Positions 1 through 6,774 of a DNA stretch of 64,000 bases are shown in pieces. A program made the position numbers and the translations under genes. Where the stretch lies: contig NZ_VITH01000001.1 of the NCBI RefSeq assembly GCF_007827815.1, forward strand, positions 62,001-126,000, given 5' to 3'. Origin of the DNA: Azospirillum brasilense (GTDB lineage Bacteria > Pseudomonadota > Alphaproteobacteria > Azospirillales > Azospirillaceae). The notes under the pieces were generated by a model that was not told where the DNA came from, made no database searches, and worked only from the letters and a program-made list of their open reading frames with translations. Every line of letters begins with the position of its first letter. Positions within the stretch are counted from its first letter, which is position 1.

Positions 1-148
1 CCTGACCGGCCTTCTCGGTCAGTTCTGCCTTGGCCAGTTCGATCTCGGTGCGGGCAAGGTTGGTGGTCTCGCGCGCCAGATCGGCGAACAGGCCGGAGAT
101 CGGTCGGTCTTGCCGCGGATCGTAGGAACGGTCCTCCGCAGCGCTCAT
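1..148 (-). CDS. Phage holin family protein (Holin-X/DUF1469 type), N-terminal part
   Basis: The first 49 codons of a minus-strand gene are present and the rest runs off the left edge. The visible part begins MSAAEDRSYDPRQ and continues into an amphipathic helix with the pattern FADLARETTNLARTEIELAK. That helix is characteristic of the small membrane proteins annotated as phage holin family or Actinobacterial Holin-X proteins, which normally have two transmembrane helices after this segment. In proteobacteria they are chromosomal stress/envelope genes, not lysis genes. Its ATG overlaps the TGA of the upstream gene (ATGA), so the two are probably translated together. The membrane segments lie outside the window, so the family call rests on the N-terminus and the neighbour. 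Confidence 0.7.
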   Translation of the reverse strand, partial: MSAAEDRSYDPRQDRPISGLFADLARETTNLARTEIELAKAELTEKAGQ

Positions 149-1125
149 GGTTTGATCCCCTGGATCGGCGTGCCGGCCACCGGCTTGGAGTCGGAGGTGC
201 TGCCCTGGGCGGTTCCGGGGGTGGACCCGGCGACCATCTCGGCGGCGTCACGGGTGCGGGCGGCGGTGGTCGCCGCGGTGGCGGTGTTCAGCGGACGCGG
301 GCTCTCCTGGTTGCGGCCGACCCCGCCGCCGGCCGAGTTTATGGCCGTCGCCGATGTCATGCCGGAGGAGGCGAAGCCGGAGGACAGGCCGGACCGCGGC
401 TGCCCCGCGCCGGTTCCCTCCATCGAGGCCGGGCCGCCAAACCCGGTGCGGCGATGACCGGCGAGGTCATGGTCGGTGCGCAGGGCTTCCTGTCCGGCGC
501 GATCGGCGCCGCGGAGACCGAAATCGCGGTAGTCATGATGCTCCGGGTCATGGCCGCGGTGGCCGCGGTCGTGCCGGGCGTAGCCGCCGGTCAGGTGCGA
601 CGAGGACGCGCCGCGAAATCGCCGCTCTCCGGAGCTTTTGACGAAGCGGGCGAACAGGAAGCCGACGGCGAAGGCGGCGCCGACGAAGACCTCCGGCTGA
701 CGCCGCGCGAAGCGCTCCACCTGACCGACCATGTCGTCCACGGTGGAGTTGCGCAGCATGTCGGCCACCCGCTCCACGCGGTCGGCGGCCTGGCCGGCGT
801 AATGGGCGGCGGTGCCGTTGTTCTCGTCGTTCAGCTGCTCCGCGGCCTTGTGCAGCGCGTTGGCGACGCTGCCGAGCTGGTCGGCGGCGCGGTCGGTCTG
901 CGTCTCCAGAAGGGAGCGGATGCGGCCCTGGGCGGCGCCCAGGGTGTCGCGGCCGGCGTCAGAGGCCTCGCGGGCGGCCTCGCCGGCCATGCGGTTGATG
1001 TCATTGGAGGAACCCCGATTTTGCGAACGGTCGTTCCCCATTCCCGTGTTCGCCCCACGGTCGGCCATCGGGTCCGGCGTCTTGCGGTTCGGTTCGCCGG
1101 TGCCCAACGTATCGCGGTCTGCCAT
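145..1125 (-). CDS. Nutrient-deprivation-induced-like membrane protein
   Basis: A 326-residue protein. The first 60 residues are polar and rich in Asp, Arg and Asn. Residues about 70-150 are a heptad-like helix (ALHKAAEQLNDEN) followed by one hydrophobic segment after RRQPEVF (VGAAFAVGFLFARF). The tail is long, low-complexity and rich in His, Gly, Ser, Thr and Ala. The helix plus 'RRQP..V..AAFAVGFLFAR' arrangement matches DUF883/YqjD-like membrane proteins and the rhizobial 'nutrient deprivation-induced protein'. The ATG at 1125 follows GAGGAGG at good spacing, so the longer upstream reading frame is not used. It overlaps the holin-family gene by four bases. An EcfG-like promoter motif lies at 1218-1243. 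The function is probably envelope stress, by inference. Confidence 0.6.
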   Translation of the reverse strand: MADRDTLGTGEPNRKTPDPMADRGANTGMGNDRSQNRGSSNDINRMAGEAAREASDAGRDTLGAAQGRIRSLLETQTDRAADQLGSVANALHKAAEQLNDENNGTAAHYAGQAADRVERVADMLRNSTVDDMVGQVERFARRQPEVFVGAAFAVGFLFARFVKSSGERRFRGASSSHLTGGYARHDRGHRGHDPEHHDYRDFGLRGADRAGQEALRTDHDLAGHRRTGFGGPASMEGTGAGQPRSGLSSGFASSGMTSATAINSAGGGVGRNQESPRPLNTATAATTAARTRDAAEMVAGSTPGTAQGSTSDSKPVAGTPIQGIKP

Positions 1126-1217
1126 CTGTTTTCCTCCTCGGGGTCGGCAGCGGGCGTGTGCTGGCCCGCTGCCTGCGGCAATTCGCCGCGCTTTGCGGCG
1201 TCCGATGTCGGGAATCA

Positions 1218-1243
1218 AACACCCTCATGGGCATCGGAGTTCC
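1218..1243 (-). promoter_or_regulatory. Candidate EcfG-type (general stress) promoter
   Basis: On the minus strand the sequence reads GGAAC, 17 bases, TGTT. The alphaproteobacterial EcfG sigma consensus is GGAAC-N16/17-CGTT, so one base of the -10 element differs. It lies about 95 bases upstream of the start of the stress-type membrane protein gene at 1125. A similar site and a perfect one are found around the ECF sigma locus at 13.1-14.1 kb. Confidence 0.4.
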
Positions 1244-1385
1244 GACGTGTGTATTGCGTTCCTGAGGAGCAACGCGGGGTTGCCGGTGTGCGGTCCGGTG
1301 TGCTGTCGGAATTGGACGGCCAGGGAAACTGTGCTAAACTTCCCCGCGAATTCGCGAAGGTTCAAACGAACCGGAGGAGGCGGCC

Positions 1386-2831
1386 GTGAACGGCATATTT
1401 TCCGCTCTGAGCAACGGCCAGAACAGCCTTTTCCAGCTCCAGAAGGCCAAGAAGGACTGGGAACGCGCGCTGGAAGCCATGGAGGGCAAGGACGCCAAGC
1501 AGGTCCTGACCGAGAAGGCCGACCAGGCGAAGCTGCCCTTCACCATGACTCCGGAGCAGCAGAAGAATTTCACCGCCGTGGTCAACGCGCTGGAGGAAGC
1601 CAAGCGCGTCGGCGGGCCGAAGGCCGTCGCCGCCCAACGGCTGGATGAGGTCGAGCGCAAGATCGAAGAACTGAAGATGATGATGCGCCACAGCCGTGGC
1701 GATCGGGAAAAGCTGGTGCAGCTGGCGCGCGAAGCCGCGATCCTTGCCAAGCAGGCCGGGCGGGCGGCCAAGGAGTATGGCGCCGGCGTGGCCGCGGCCG
1801 CGGAAATGGGACTTCCCGGCGGGGCGGGGGCGCCGTCGGTCGGCGGCATCACCGTCGAACGGACGACCACCCGCACCTCCATCACCATGGTCCAGACGGA
1901 GATCGCGGTCGATGTGACGGTAACCATCCGCGGCGACGGCGAGCCCGGTGAGGGCGCCCTGGCCGACGGGGCGCCGCCGGGCGCGTCCATGGCACCGGCT
2001 CCGTCCGTGCTGGCAACCGACGGCGCCGCCGCGGAGGGGACCACCGCCGCCGCGGATGCGGCAGCCAGGGACGAAGCGACGGAGGACGGGGAGGCGCGCT
2101 CCGCCGAGGCGGTGGCGGCGGAGGCGGCCGGTCTGGCCGGGCAGGTCTCCGTCCAGGGCGTGGCTTCGGATGGCAAGGCGTCTTCGGAGGACAAAGCGTC
2201 TTCGAATGACAAGGCCGCTACCGAAAAGACGGAGCAAGAAAAGGAAAAAGACCGGGCGGAAGCGAAAGCCGACAAGGAGGCCGAGGAGCAGGCCGCGGAC
2301 GGGCAGGGGAGCGACCTGGAGCGGTTGATGTCGGAGGCGGCGCCCAGCCTGAACGCCGCTCCCACCGCCCCTCAGGGCGACCGGATCCGCAACTACATCC
2401 AGCGGATGATGGCCGACAACGATCTGAAGATGTCGCGCTACCGCGAGGCCGACGAGTTCGGCCGCCGGGTGGAGGCCGTCCTTGCCACGGCGAAGTCGAT
2501 CATTGCCGAAGCAAAGGCCGCCAACGAACTGGATCAGGCCGAAGAGAGACGCAAGGCGCGGCGGGAGTCCTTCAAGGATTACGACAAGATTGTCAAAGAG
2601 TCCCAGGACAACGTGAACGAGCTGCGCCAGGCGGCCTTCGGGTCCAGCACGACCCTGAAGGACTTCGTGGAGGCCATGACCGACCCGAACGGTACGGGCG
2701 GCGGTTCCGGCGAGCCGGAAGGGTCCGCCGAGGGGGACGCGATCACGGCCTCGGCGGACAGTCTGCCGGCGTTCGGCGGAGGCGATCTGGGGACGCCCGC
2801 CCCGTCCGGTTCGGTCAATCTGCTCGCGTAG
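1386..2831 (+). CDS. Hypothetical acidic, coiled-coil-prone protein
   Basis: A 481-residue protein that I do not recognise. It starts with GTG directly after GGAGGAGG. Residues 1-130 are helical and charged (QLQKAKKDWERALEAMEG; EVERKIEELKMMMRH). A short segment near 160-180 is rich in Thr (VERTTTRTSITM) and looks like beta strand. Residues about 190-310 are low-complexity and rich in Ala, Glu, Asp and Lys, including two near-identical units (KASSEDKASSNDKAATEKTEQ). The C-terminal third is helical again (READEFGRRVEAVLATAKSIIAEAK). There is no signal peptide or transmembrane segment. No neighbour shares its transcription unit. It may be a cytoplasmic scaffold or surface-exported protein, but no function can be assigned. 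Confidence 0.75.
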   Translation: MNGIFSALSNGQNSLFQLQKAKKDWERALEAMEGKDAKQVLTEKADQAKLPFTMTPEQQKNFTAVVNALEEAKRVGGPKAVAAQRLDEVERKIEELKMMMRHSRGDREKLVQLAREAAILAKQAGRAAKEYGAGVAAAAEMGLPGGAGAPSVGGITVERTTTRTSITMVQTEIAVDVTVTIRGDGEPGEGALADGAPPGASMAPAPSVLATDGAAAEGTTAAADAAARDEATEDGEARSAEAVAAEAAGLAGQVSVQGVASDGKASSEDKASSNDKAATEKTEQEKEKDRAEAKADKEAEEQAADGQGSDLERLMSEAAPSLNAAPTAPQGDRIRNYIQRMMADNDLKMSRYREADEFGRRVEAVLATAKSIIAEAKAANELDQAEERRKARRESFKDYDKIVKESQDNVNELRQAAFGSSTTLKDFVEAMTDPNGTGGGSGEPEGSAEGDAITASADSLPAFGGGDLGTPAPSGSVNLLA

Positions 2832-2949
2832 CGGCATTGCTGCCCCGGCGCCGGGGGGCGCCGGGCACCCCTTTCGTGCGCGTTGGCCGATTGCCTTCGG
2901 AAGTATCGCCATCAGAGTTAACCCAGCCCATTTCGCAGGCGGTGCAGTC

Positions 2950-3180
2950 TTGACGAAGGCGTCGGGCCGGGGCAGGATGGTGTCTGTGAAGGTTGATGCT
3001 CGAAAAGCATTGTACGCACAGTGCCGACCGGCGGTAACGCCGGCCGGATAGAAGGCTGGAGTTCAAGCGGCAACATCCTGTGAGACGCCATCACGGCGTT
3101 CTCATCTTACCGATACTGTTGCCCGTCCGGCTGACCGGCGGTGGGGCCATACCCGGGTGGCTCCGCCGCCGATTGTTTTT
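2950..3180 (+). ncRNA. Candidate structured non-coding RNA or orphan riboswitch
   Basis: This gene-free stretch contains four consecutive hairpins on the plus strand. The first is ATGCT/AGCAT (2996-3010). The second is CCGGCG-GTAA-CGCCGG (3028-3043), with a GNRA-type tetraloop. The third is an outer GGCAAC/GTTGCC pair (3069-3123) enclosing a stem at 3081-3104. The fourth is a GC-rich hairpin followed by a T run (3136-3180). A TTGACG at 2950 with CAGGAT 17 bases later could be a weak promoter. The motif CCGAC...CCGGATAGAAGG recalls the 3' part of an FMN riboswitch, but the conserved 5' half is missing and no riboflavin gene follows. The rest of the gap (3181-3562) is AT-richer and holds one palindrome and no convincing gene. 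Confidence 0.4.
3136..3180 (+). terminator. Rho-independent terminator ending the structured region
   Basis: CGGCGG pairs with CCGCCG, and inner GG/CC pairs continue the stem, enclosing a loop around 'atacccgggt'. It is followed by ATTGTTTTT. It is the only good T-tailed hairpin between the gene ending at 2831 and the lipoprotein gene at 3563. Confidence 0.6.
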
Positions 3181-3379
3181 GGGGCTCTTTTTCGCCCTTT
3201 CCTTTTCCCTTCCCTCCCGCCGGTTTTCACGCCCATGGACGCACGGCGCCACGCGCCGTGTGTGCAAAACCCTTTGTGCGTCTCCCGTCACAGGTTAAGC
3301 CAAAGGAAAGTATGGGTATTTGAGGCGACCGGCGCCCTGTCACCCAGCCCACAAATAGGCAAATTAGTTCGAAATCCGA

Positions 3380-3391
3380 CCTATCGATAGG
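3380..3391. promoter_or_regulatory. 12-bp perfect palindrome in intergenic region
   Basis: CCTATCGATAGG is a perfect inverted repeat about 170 bases upstream of the lipoprotein start, in locally AT-rich DNA. The position suits a regulator site for the operon at 3563-6609, but no regulator can be named. Confidence 0.25.
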
Positions 3392-3562
3392 AGTAGGAAC
3401 AAAAATTGGCCGCAAATGTGCGCAAAAAGGGGGTATCAAACAGGGGTTTAACGCCACATTAACCAGACTGGACTGACCTTGATCTCACGGAGGCGGCAAG
3501 TGCAGGCATGGGGCCAGCAACACCGCCCGCGAATTCAACCACGTTGCTTGAAAGGCCCGACG

Positions 3563-4180
3563 ATGACGATGACGGGTACCATATGCGAAGTGGCTGGAAC
3601 CAATGCCGGAGTGGGGTGCCGGCGGCGGAAGGCGGGCCTTGTGCTGGCGGTTCTTCTGCTGGCCGGGTGCCCCGGCACCACGGTTCCTCCTGAAACGCAA
3701 ACCGCCGGACCGACCGCCATGGCCGTTCCGGTGCCGAAGACGAAACCTGCTCCTCCGCGCGTCAAGACCGCGGGCAAGGATCAGGCGGCCATGCCGGCGG
3801 TGAACGGTCCGGGGACCGGATCCGCCGCCGCGGTCATCGCCATGGCTGGGACAGAGGTGGCGGGGCTGCCCCCCGTACCGTTCGGCGGCGCCAGCCCGCC
3901 CGCCACCCTGTCCCCCGAAACGCTCGTCGGCCTGGACCAAGTCCAGACCCGGCGTCTCCTGGGCACCCCTGCCGCAACGGAAGAGGCGCCACCTGCAAAG
4001 GTGTGGCATTACGCTAAGGGCGATTGTTCGCTCAAAGTCTTCTTCTTCATGGACATGACGTCCTCCCAGGACTTCCGTGCCCTTTCCTACGATATGAAGA
4101 GCAGCGAAAATGTCCCAGATGTCGATAAACGATGCTTCGCTCAACTCCTTGCCCAAGGCTGGGATGTCCGCAATGACTGA
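3563..4180 (+). CDS. Putative lipoprotein preceding a two-component system
   Basis: A 205-residue exported lipoprotein. The N-terminus (RRRKAGLVLAVLLLAGC) is a lipoprotein signal peptide with lipobox LAGC, the acylated cysteine being residue 36. A Pro/Ala/Thr-rich linker follows (about 37-90). A small C-terminal domain follows, with the pattern LLGTPAATEEAPPAKVWHY...CSLKVFFF, ending with a second cysteine. This resembles small outer-membrane assembly/stress lipoproteins of the SmpA-like type, but I cannot name the family. ATG 3563 is chosen because it leaves a normal signal peptide; 3569 is an alternative. The gene overlaps the response-regulator gene, so an operon with the kinase is likely. 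A role as sensor partner is inference. Confidence 0.7.
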   Translation: MTMTGTICEVAGTNAGVGCRRRKAGLVLAVLLLAGCPGTTVPPETQTAGPTAMAVPVPKTKPAPPRVKTAGKDQAAMPAVNGPGTGSAAAVIAMAGTEVAGLPPVPFGGASPPATLSPETLVGLDQVQTRRLLGTPAATEEAPPAKVWHYAKGDCSLKVFFFMDMTSSQDFRALSYDMKSSENVPDVDKRCFAQLLAQGWDVRND

Positions 4181-4973
4181 GGCCGCCGTCGCCCGCGTGG
4201 CGCTGGTCGACGACGACGACCTGTTCCGCGAATCCCTCAGCCTCAACCTCGCCGACGAGGGGTATGAGGTCATCACTTTCGACCGTGGCGAACCCGCGCT
4301 CGACTTCTTCGCCGAGGGCGGTTCGGTGGACATCGTCCTGCTGGACTGGCGCATGCCGAAGATGGACGGCATCGACGTCCTTCGCCAGATGCGCTCCCGC
4401 GGCATCGACCTGCCGGTGATCTTCCTCACCGTGCTGTCGGACCAGATTTACGAAGAGGCCGCCCTGGCCGGCGGCGCGCTCGACTTCGTCGAGAAGTCGC
4501 GCAGCCTGTCGATCCTGCTGAAGCGCATGCGCCTCATCGTGGACGGCTCGAAGGGCACGCCGGAGGAGGCCGAGGGGCCGAAGGAATCGGTTTACGCGCT
4601 CGGCAACCTCGACCTGCGCCTGGACAACAGCCGCGCCCTGTGGAACGGCAAGCGCATCGACCTGACGCTGACCGAGTTCAACATCGTCAAGCTGATGGCG
4701 ACCCGTCCGGAAGAGGACGTGTCCTACCGCGAAATCTACGACCTCGTGCATGGCAAGGGCTTCCTGGCCGGCTATGGCCCGTCGGGCTACCGCGCCAACG
4801 TCCGCGCCTTCATCAAGCGCATCCGCCAGAAGTTCCGCGTGGTGGACGCCGAGTTCGATTGCATCGAAAACTATCCGGGCTTCGGCTACCGCTGGGGCAA
4901 CGGCACGGGTGGCGCGGGCCGCACGCGCGACGACGACGCGGATGTGATGGCCGATGGCGCTGCTGCCGATTGA
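4164..4973 (+). CDS. chvI: ChvI-like response regulator (OmpR family)
   Basis: A 269-residue transcription factor. Residues about 10-125 form a receiver domain with the acidic cluster VDDDD, phospho-acceptor Asp61 in VLLDWRMPKMDG and the conserved lysine in DFVEKSRS. Residues about 150-255 form a winged-helix DNA-binding domain with LTLTEFNIVKLM and the ending GYRANVRAFIKRIRQKFR...IENYPGFGYRW, which closely follows the pattern of rhizobial ChvI. It should activate or repress envelope and acid-stress genes when phosphorylated by the kinase encoded next. The start is uncertain: ATG 4164 has AAGG five bases upstream, while 4173 and 4110 are alternatives. The gene overlaps the lipoprotein gene and is followed by the kinase after 82 bases. 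Confidence 0.85.
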   Translation: MSAMTEAAVARVALVDDDDLFRESLSLNLADEGYEVITFDRGEPALDFFAEGGSVDIVLLDWRMPKMDGIDVLRQMRSRGIDLPVIFLTVLSDQIYEEAALAGGALDFVEKSRSLSILLKRMRLIVDGSKGTPEEAEGPKESVYALGNLDLRLDNSRALWNGKRIDLTLTEFNIVKLMATRPEEDVSYREIYDLVHGKGFLAGYGPSGYRANVRAFIKRIRQKFRVVDAEFDCIENYPGFGYRWGNGTGGAGRTRDDDADVMADGAAAD

Positions 4974-5055
4974 GGCCCGGGGGCCCGAGAGGGTGCCTGG
5001 CGGGGGGCCTGACGGCGCGCGGGACGGGGCGGAACTCACCAAGGGAGGCTTCTCC

Positions 5056-6609
5056 ATGGCGGGTTTCCCCGGCGGCCGGCTGCGGTGGCTGTGGCACTCG
5101 CTGGCCAGCCGGCTGGCGCTGCTGACCATCGTCTTCCTGGCGGTCCCGGTGCTGATCTACGATCAGTTCCAGCGCGCCGACACCACGACGCAGACCCTGC
5201 TGCTGCAAAGCGCGCAGCGGCAGGGCGAACTGATCGCCCGCGCGCTGGAGCCGGACCTGTCCCGCGCCAACCGCGCGGCCCTGCCGCAGCTCGGCCCCAT
5301 CCTGCGCCGCTTCGCGGACGGGAACACGCGGCTGAAGCTGCTGGTGCGGCCGCGCGCCCTGGCCGGCAACAACCTGATGGGCAGCGACGGCTTCTACTAC
5401 GTCGCCGCCGCCCCGTCGGTGCCCACCGACGACCTCGACGCCGAGCGGCACCAACTCCTCGAACAGGGGGTGCTGGACCGGCTGGGCGCCTCCTGCGCCG
5501 GGAACGAGCCGCTGGCCCTGCGCCTGCCGCGCGCCTCGGGCGGCTATGAGATCCTGACCTCGGTCACGCCGATCAACACCGCCTTTGGCTGCTGGGCCCT
5601 GGTGACCAGCCACACCGCCGGCGGCTATCTGGAATCCTCCCTGGGGCGGCCCTACTGGAGCACGCCGGTCGTCCAGGCCGCGGCGATGATTTACATCGTC
5701 ATGGCGGCGCTGGTGATGGCCGTGCTGCTTGGGGTGTGGCGCAACCTGCACCGCTTCGGCGATCTGGCCCGCGACATCGTGTCGGGCGGCATCGGCGAGG
5801 GCGGGCAGGGGTCCTTCACCAACCGCAACACCGTGCCGGAGCTGTCCGGGGTGGCCGAGGATTTCGACCGGCTGGTCGACACCCTGCGCGAGAGCGCGCG
5901 GTCGCTGCGCCGGGCGGCGGAGGACAACGCCCACGCCTACAAGACGCCCATCGCGGTCATCCGCCAGTCGGTGGAGCCGTTGCGCCGCTCGCTGTCCGCC
6001 GAAGACAACCGCAGCCAGCGCGCCCTGACCATGATCGAGAAGTCGGTCGACAAGCTCGACGGTCTGGTCTCCTTCGGGCGGCGCATGGACGAGGCCGCCG
6101 CCGACTTGCTGGTTCCGCCGCGCCGCCGGGTGGACCTGTCCGATCTGGTCGAGCGCATGGCCGGCGGCTACACCAGCCTGCTCGCCGAACGGCAGCTCCA
6201 CATGCGCTCGCGCATCGAATCCGGGGTGGTCGTGCGGGCCAGCGACGACATCCTGGAAACCGTCATCGAGAATCTGGTGGAGAACGCCGTCAGCTTCTCG
6301 CCGCCGGACGGCACCGTCAGCGTGCGCCTGTCGCGCAACGGGGCCTGGGCGGAGCTGGTGGTCGAGGACGAGGGACCCGGCGTCGATCCGGCAAACCTGC
6401 CGCGCATCTTCGAACGCTACTTCTCCCAGCGTGAGCCGGGACGGGGCATGCCGGAGGACGCGGCGGCCCAGAACCAAGCCGAGGCGACCCATTTCGGCAT
6501 CGGCCTGTGGATCGTGCGGCGGAACATCGAGGCCTTCGGCGGCAAGGTCCGCGCCGAGAACCGCTCCACCGGCGGCTTCCGCATGACGGTGACCCTGGCG
6601 GTGGCGTAA
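5056..6609 (+). CDS. Sensor histidine kinase paired with the ChvI-like regulator
   Basis: A 517-residue inner-membrane kinase. One transmembrane helix lies at residues about 17-36 and a second at about 207-228, bracketing a periplasmic sensor of about 170 residues with two cysteines (147 and 179). A HAMP-like linker follows. The histidine box is DNAHAYKTPIAVIRQ with His293. This is unusual, because ChvG-type kinases have HELKNPL here. The ATPase part shows the N-box (ENLVENAVSF), G1 (DEGPGVD) and G2 (FGIGLWIVRR). ATG 5056 is preceded by AAGGGAGG, so the longer frame from 4954 is not used. It should phosphorylate the preceding regulator. The odd H-box puts it outside classical ChvG, although gene order suggests the same role. 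Confidence 0.85.
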   Translation: MAGFPGGRLRWLWHSLASRLALLTIVFLAVPVLIYDQFQRADTTTQTLLLQSAQRQGELIARALEPDLSRANRAALPQLGPILRRFADGNTRLKLLVRPRALAGNNLMGSDGFYYVAAAPSVPTDDLDAERHQLLEQGVLDRLGASCAGNEPLALRLPRASGGYEILTSVTPINTAFGCWALVTSHTAGGYLESSLGRPYWSTPVVQAAAMIYIVMAALVMAVLLGVWRNLHRFGDLARDIVSGGIGEGGQGSFTNRNTVPELSGVAEDFDRLVDTLRESARSLRRAAEDNAHAYKTPIAVIRQSVEPLRRSLSAEDNRSQRALTMIEKSVDKLDGLVSFGRRMDEAAADLLVPPRRRVDLSDLVERMAGGYTSLLAERQLHMRSRIESGVVVRASDDILETVIENLVENAVSFSPPDGTVSVRLSRNGAWAELVVEDEGPGVDPANLPRIFERYFSQREPGRGMPEDAAAQNQAEATHFGIGLWIVRRNIEAFGGKVRAENRSTGGFRMTVTLAVA

Positions 6610-6774
6610 GCGGGGGCAGTTCCTGTACGCGCCACTCCGTACCGCTGTGGCCGGACCGTACGTCCGGTCACACGTACGGAACAGCTTTGTCCCTTATCCT
6701 GACCTTGCTCCCGCCCCAATCGGGCGATACCGTGCGCGCCGACCCCCAAGGGCCCCTCAGGGCAAGGCAGCCCC

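Noticed and set aside
3011..3060. FMN riboswitch
   Set aside because: The 3' part (CCGAC...CCGGATAGAAGG) is suggestive, but the conserved 5' half and a riboflavin gene are missing.
4954..5055. Longer N-terminus of the histidine kinase
   Set aside because: ATG 5056 has AAGGGAGG directly upstream; the extension is Gly/Pro-rich and not kinase-like.
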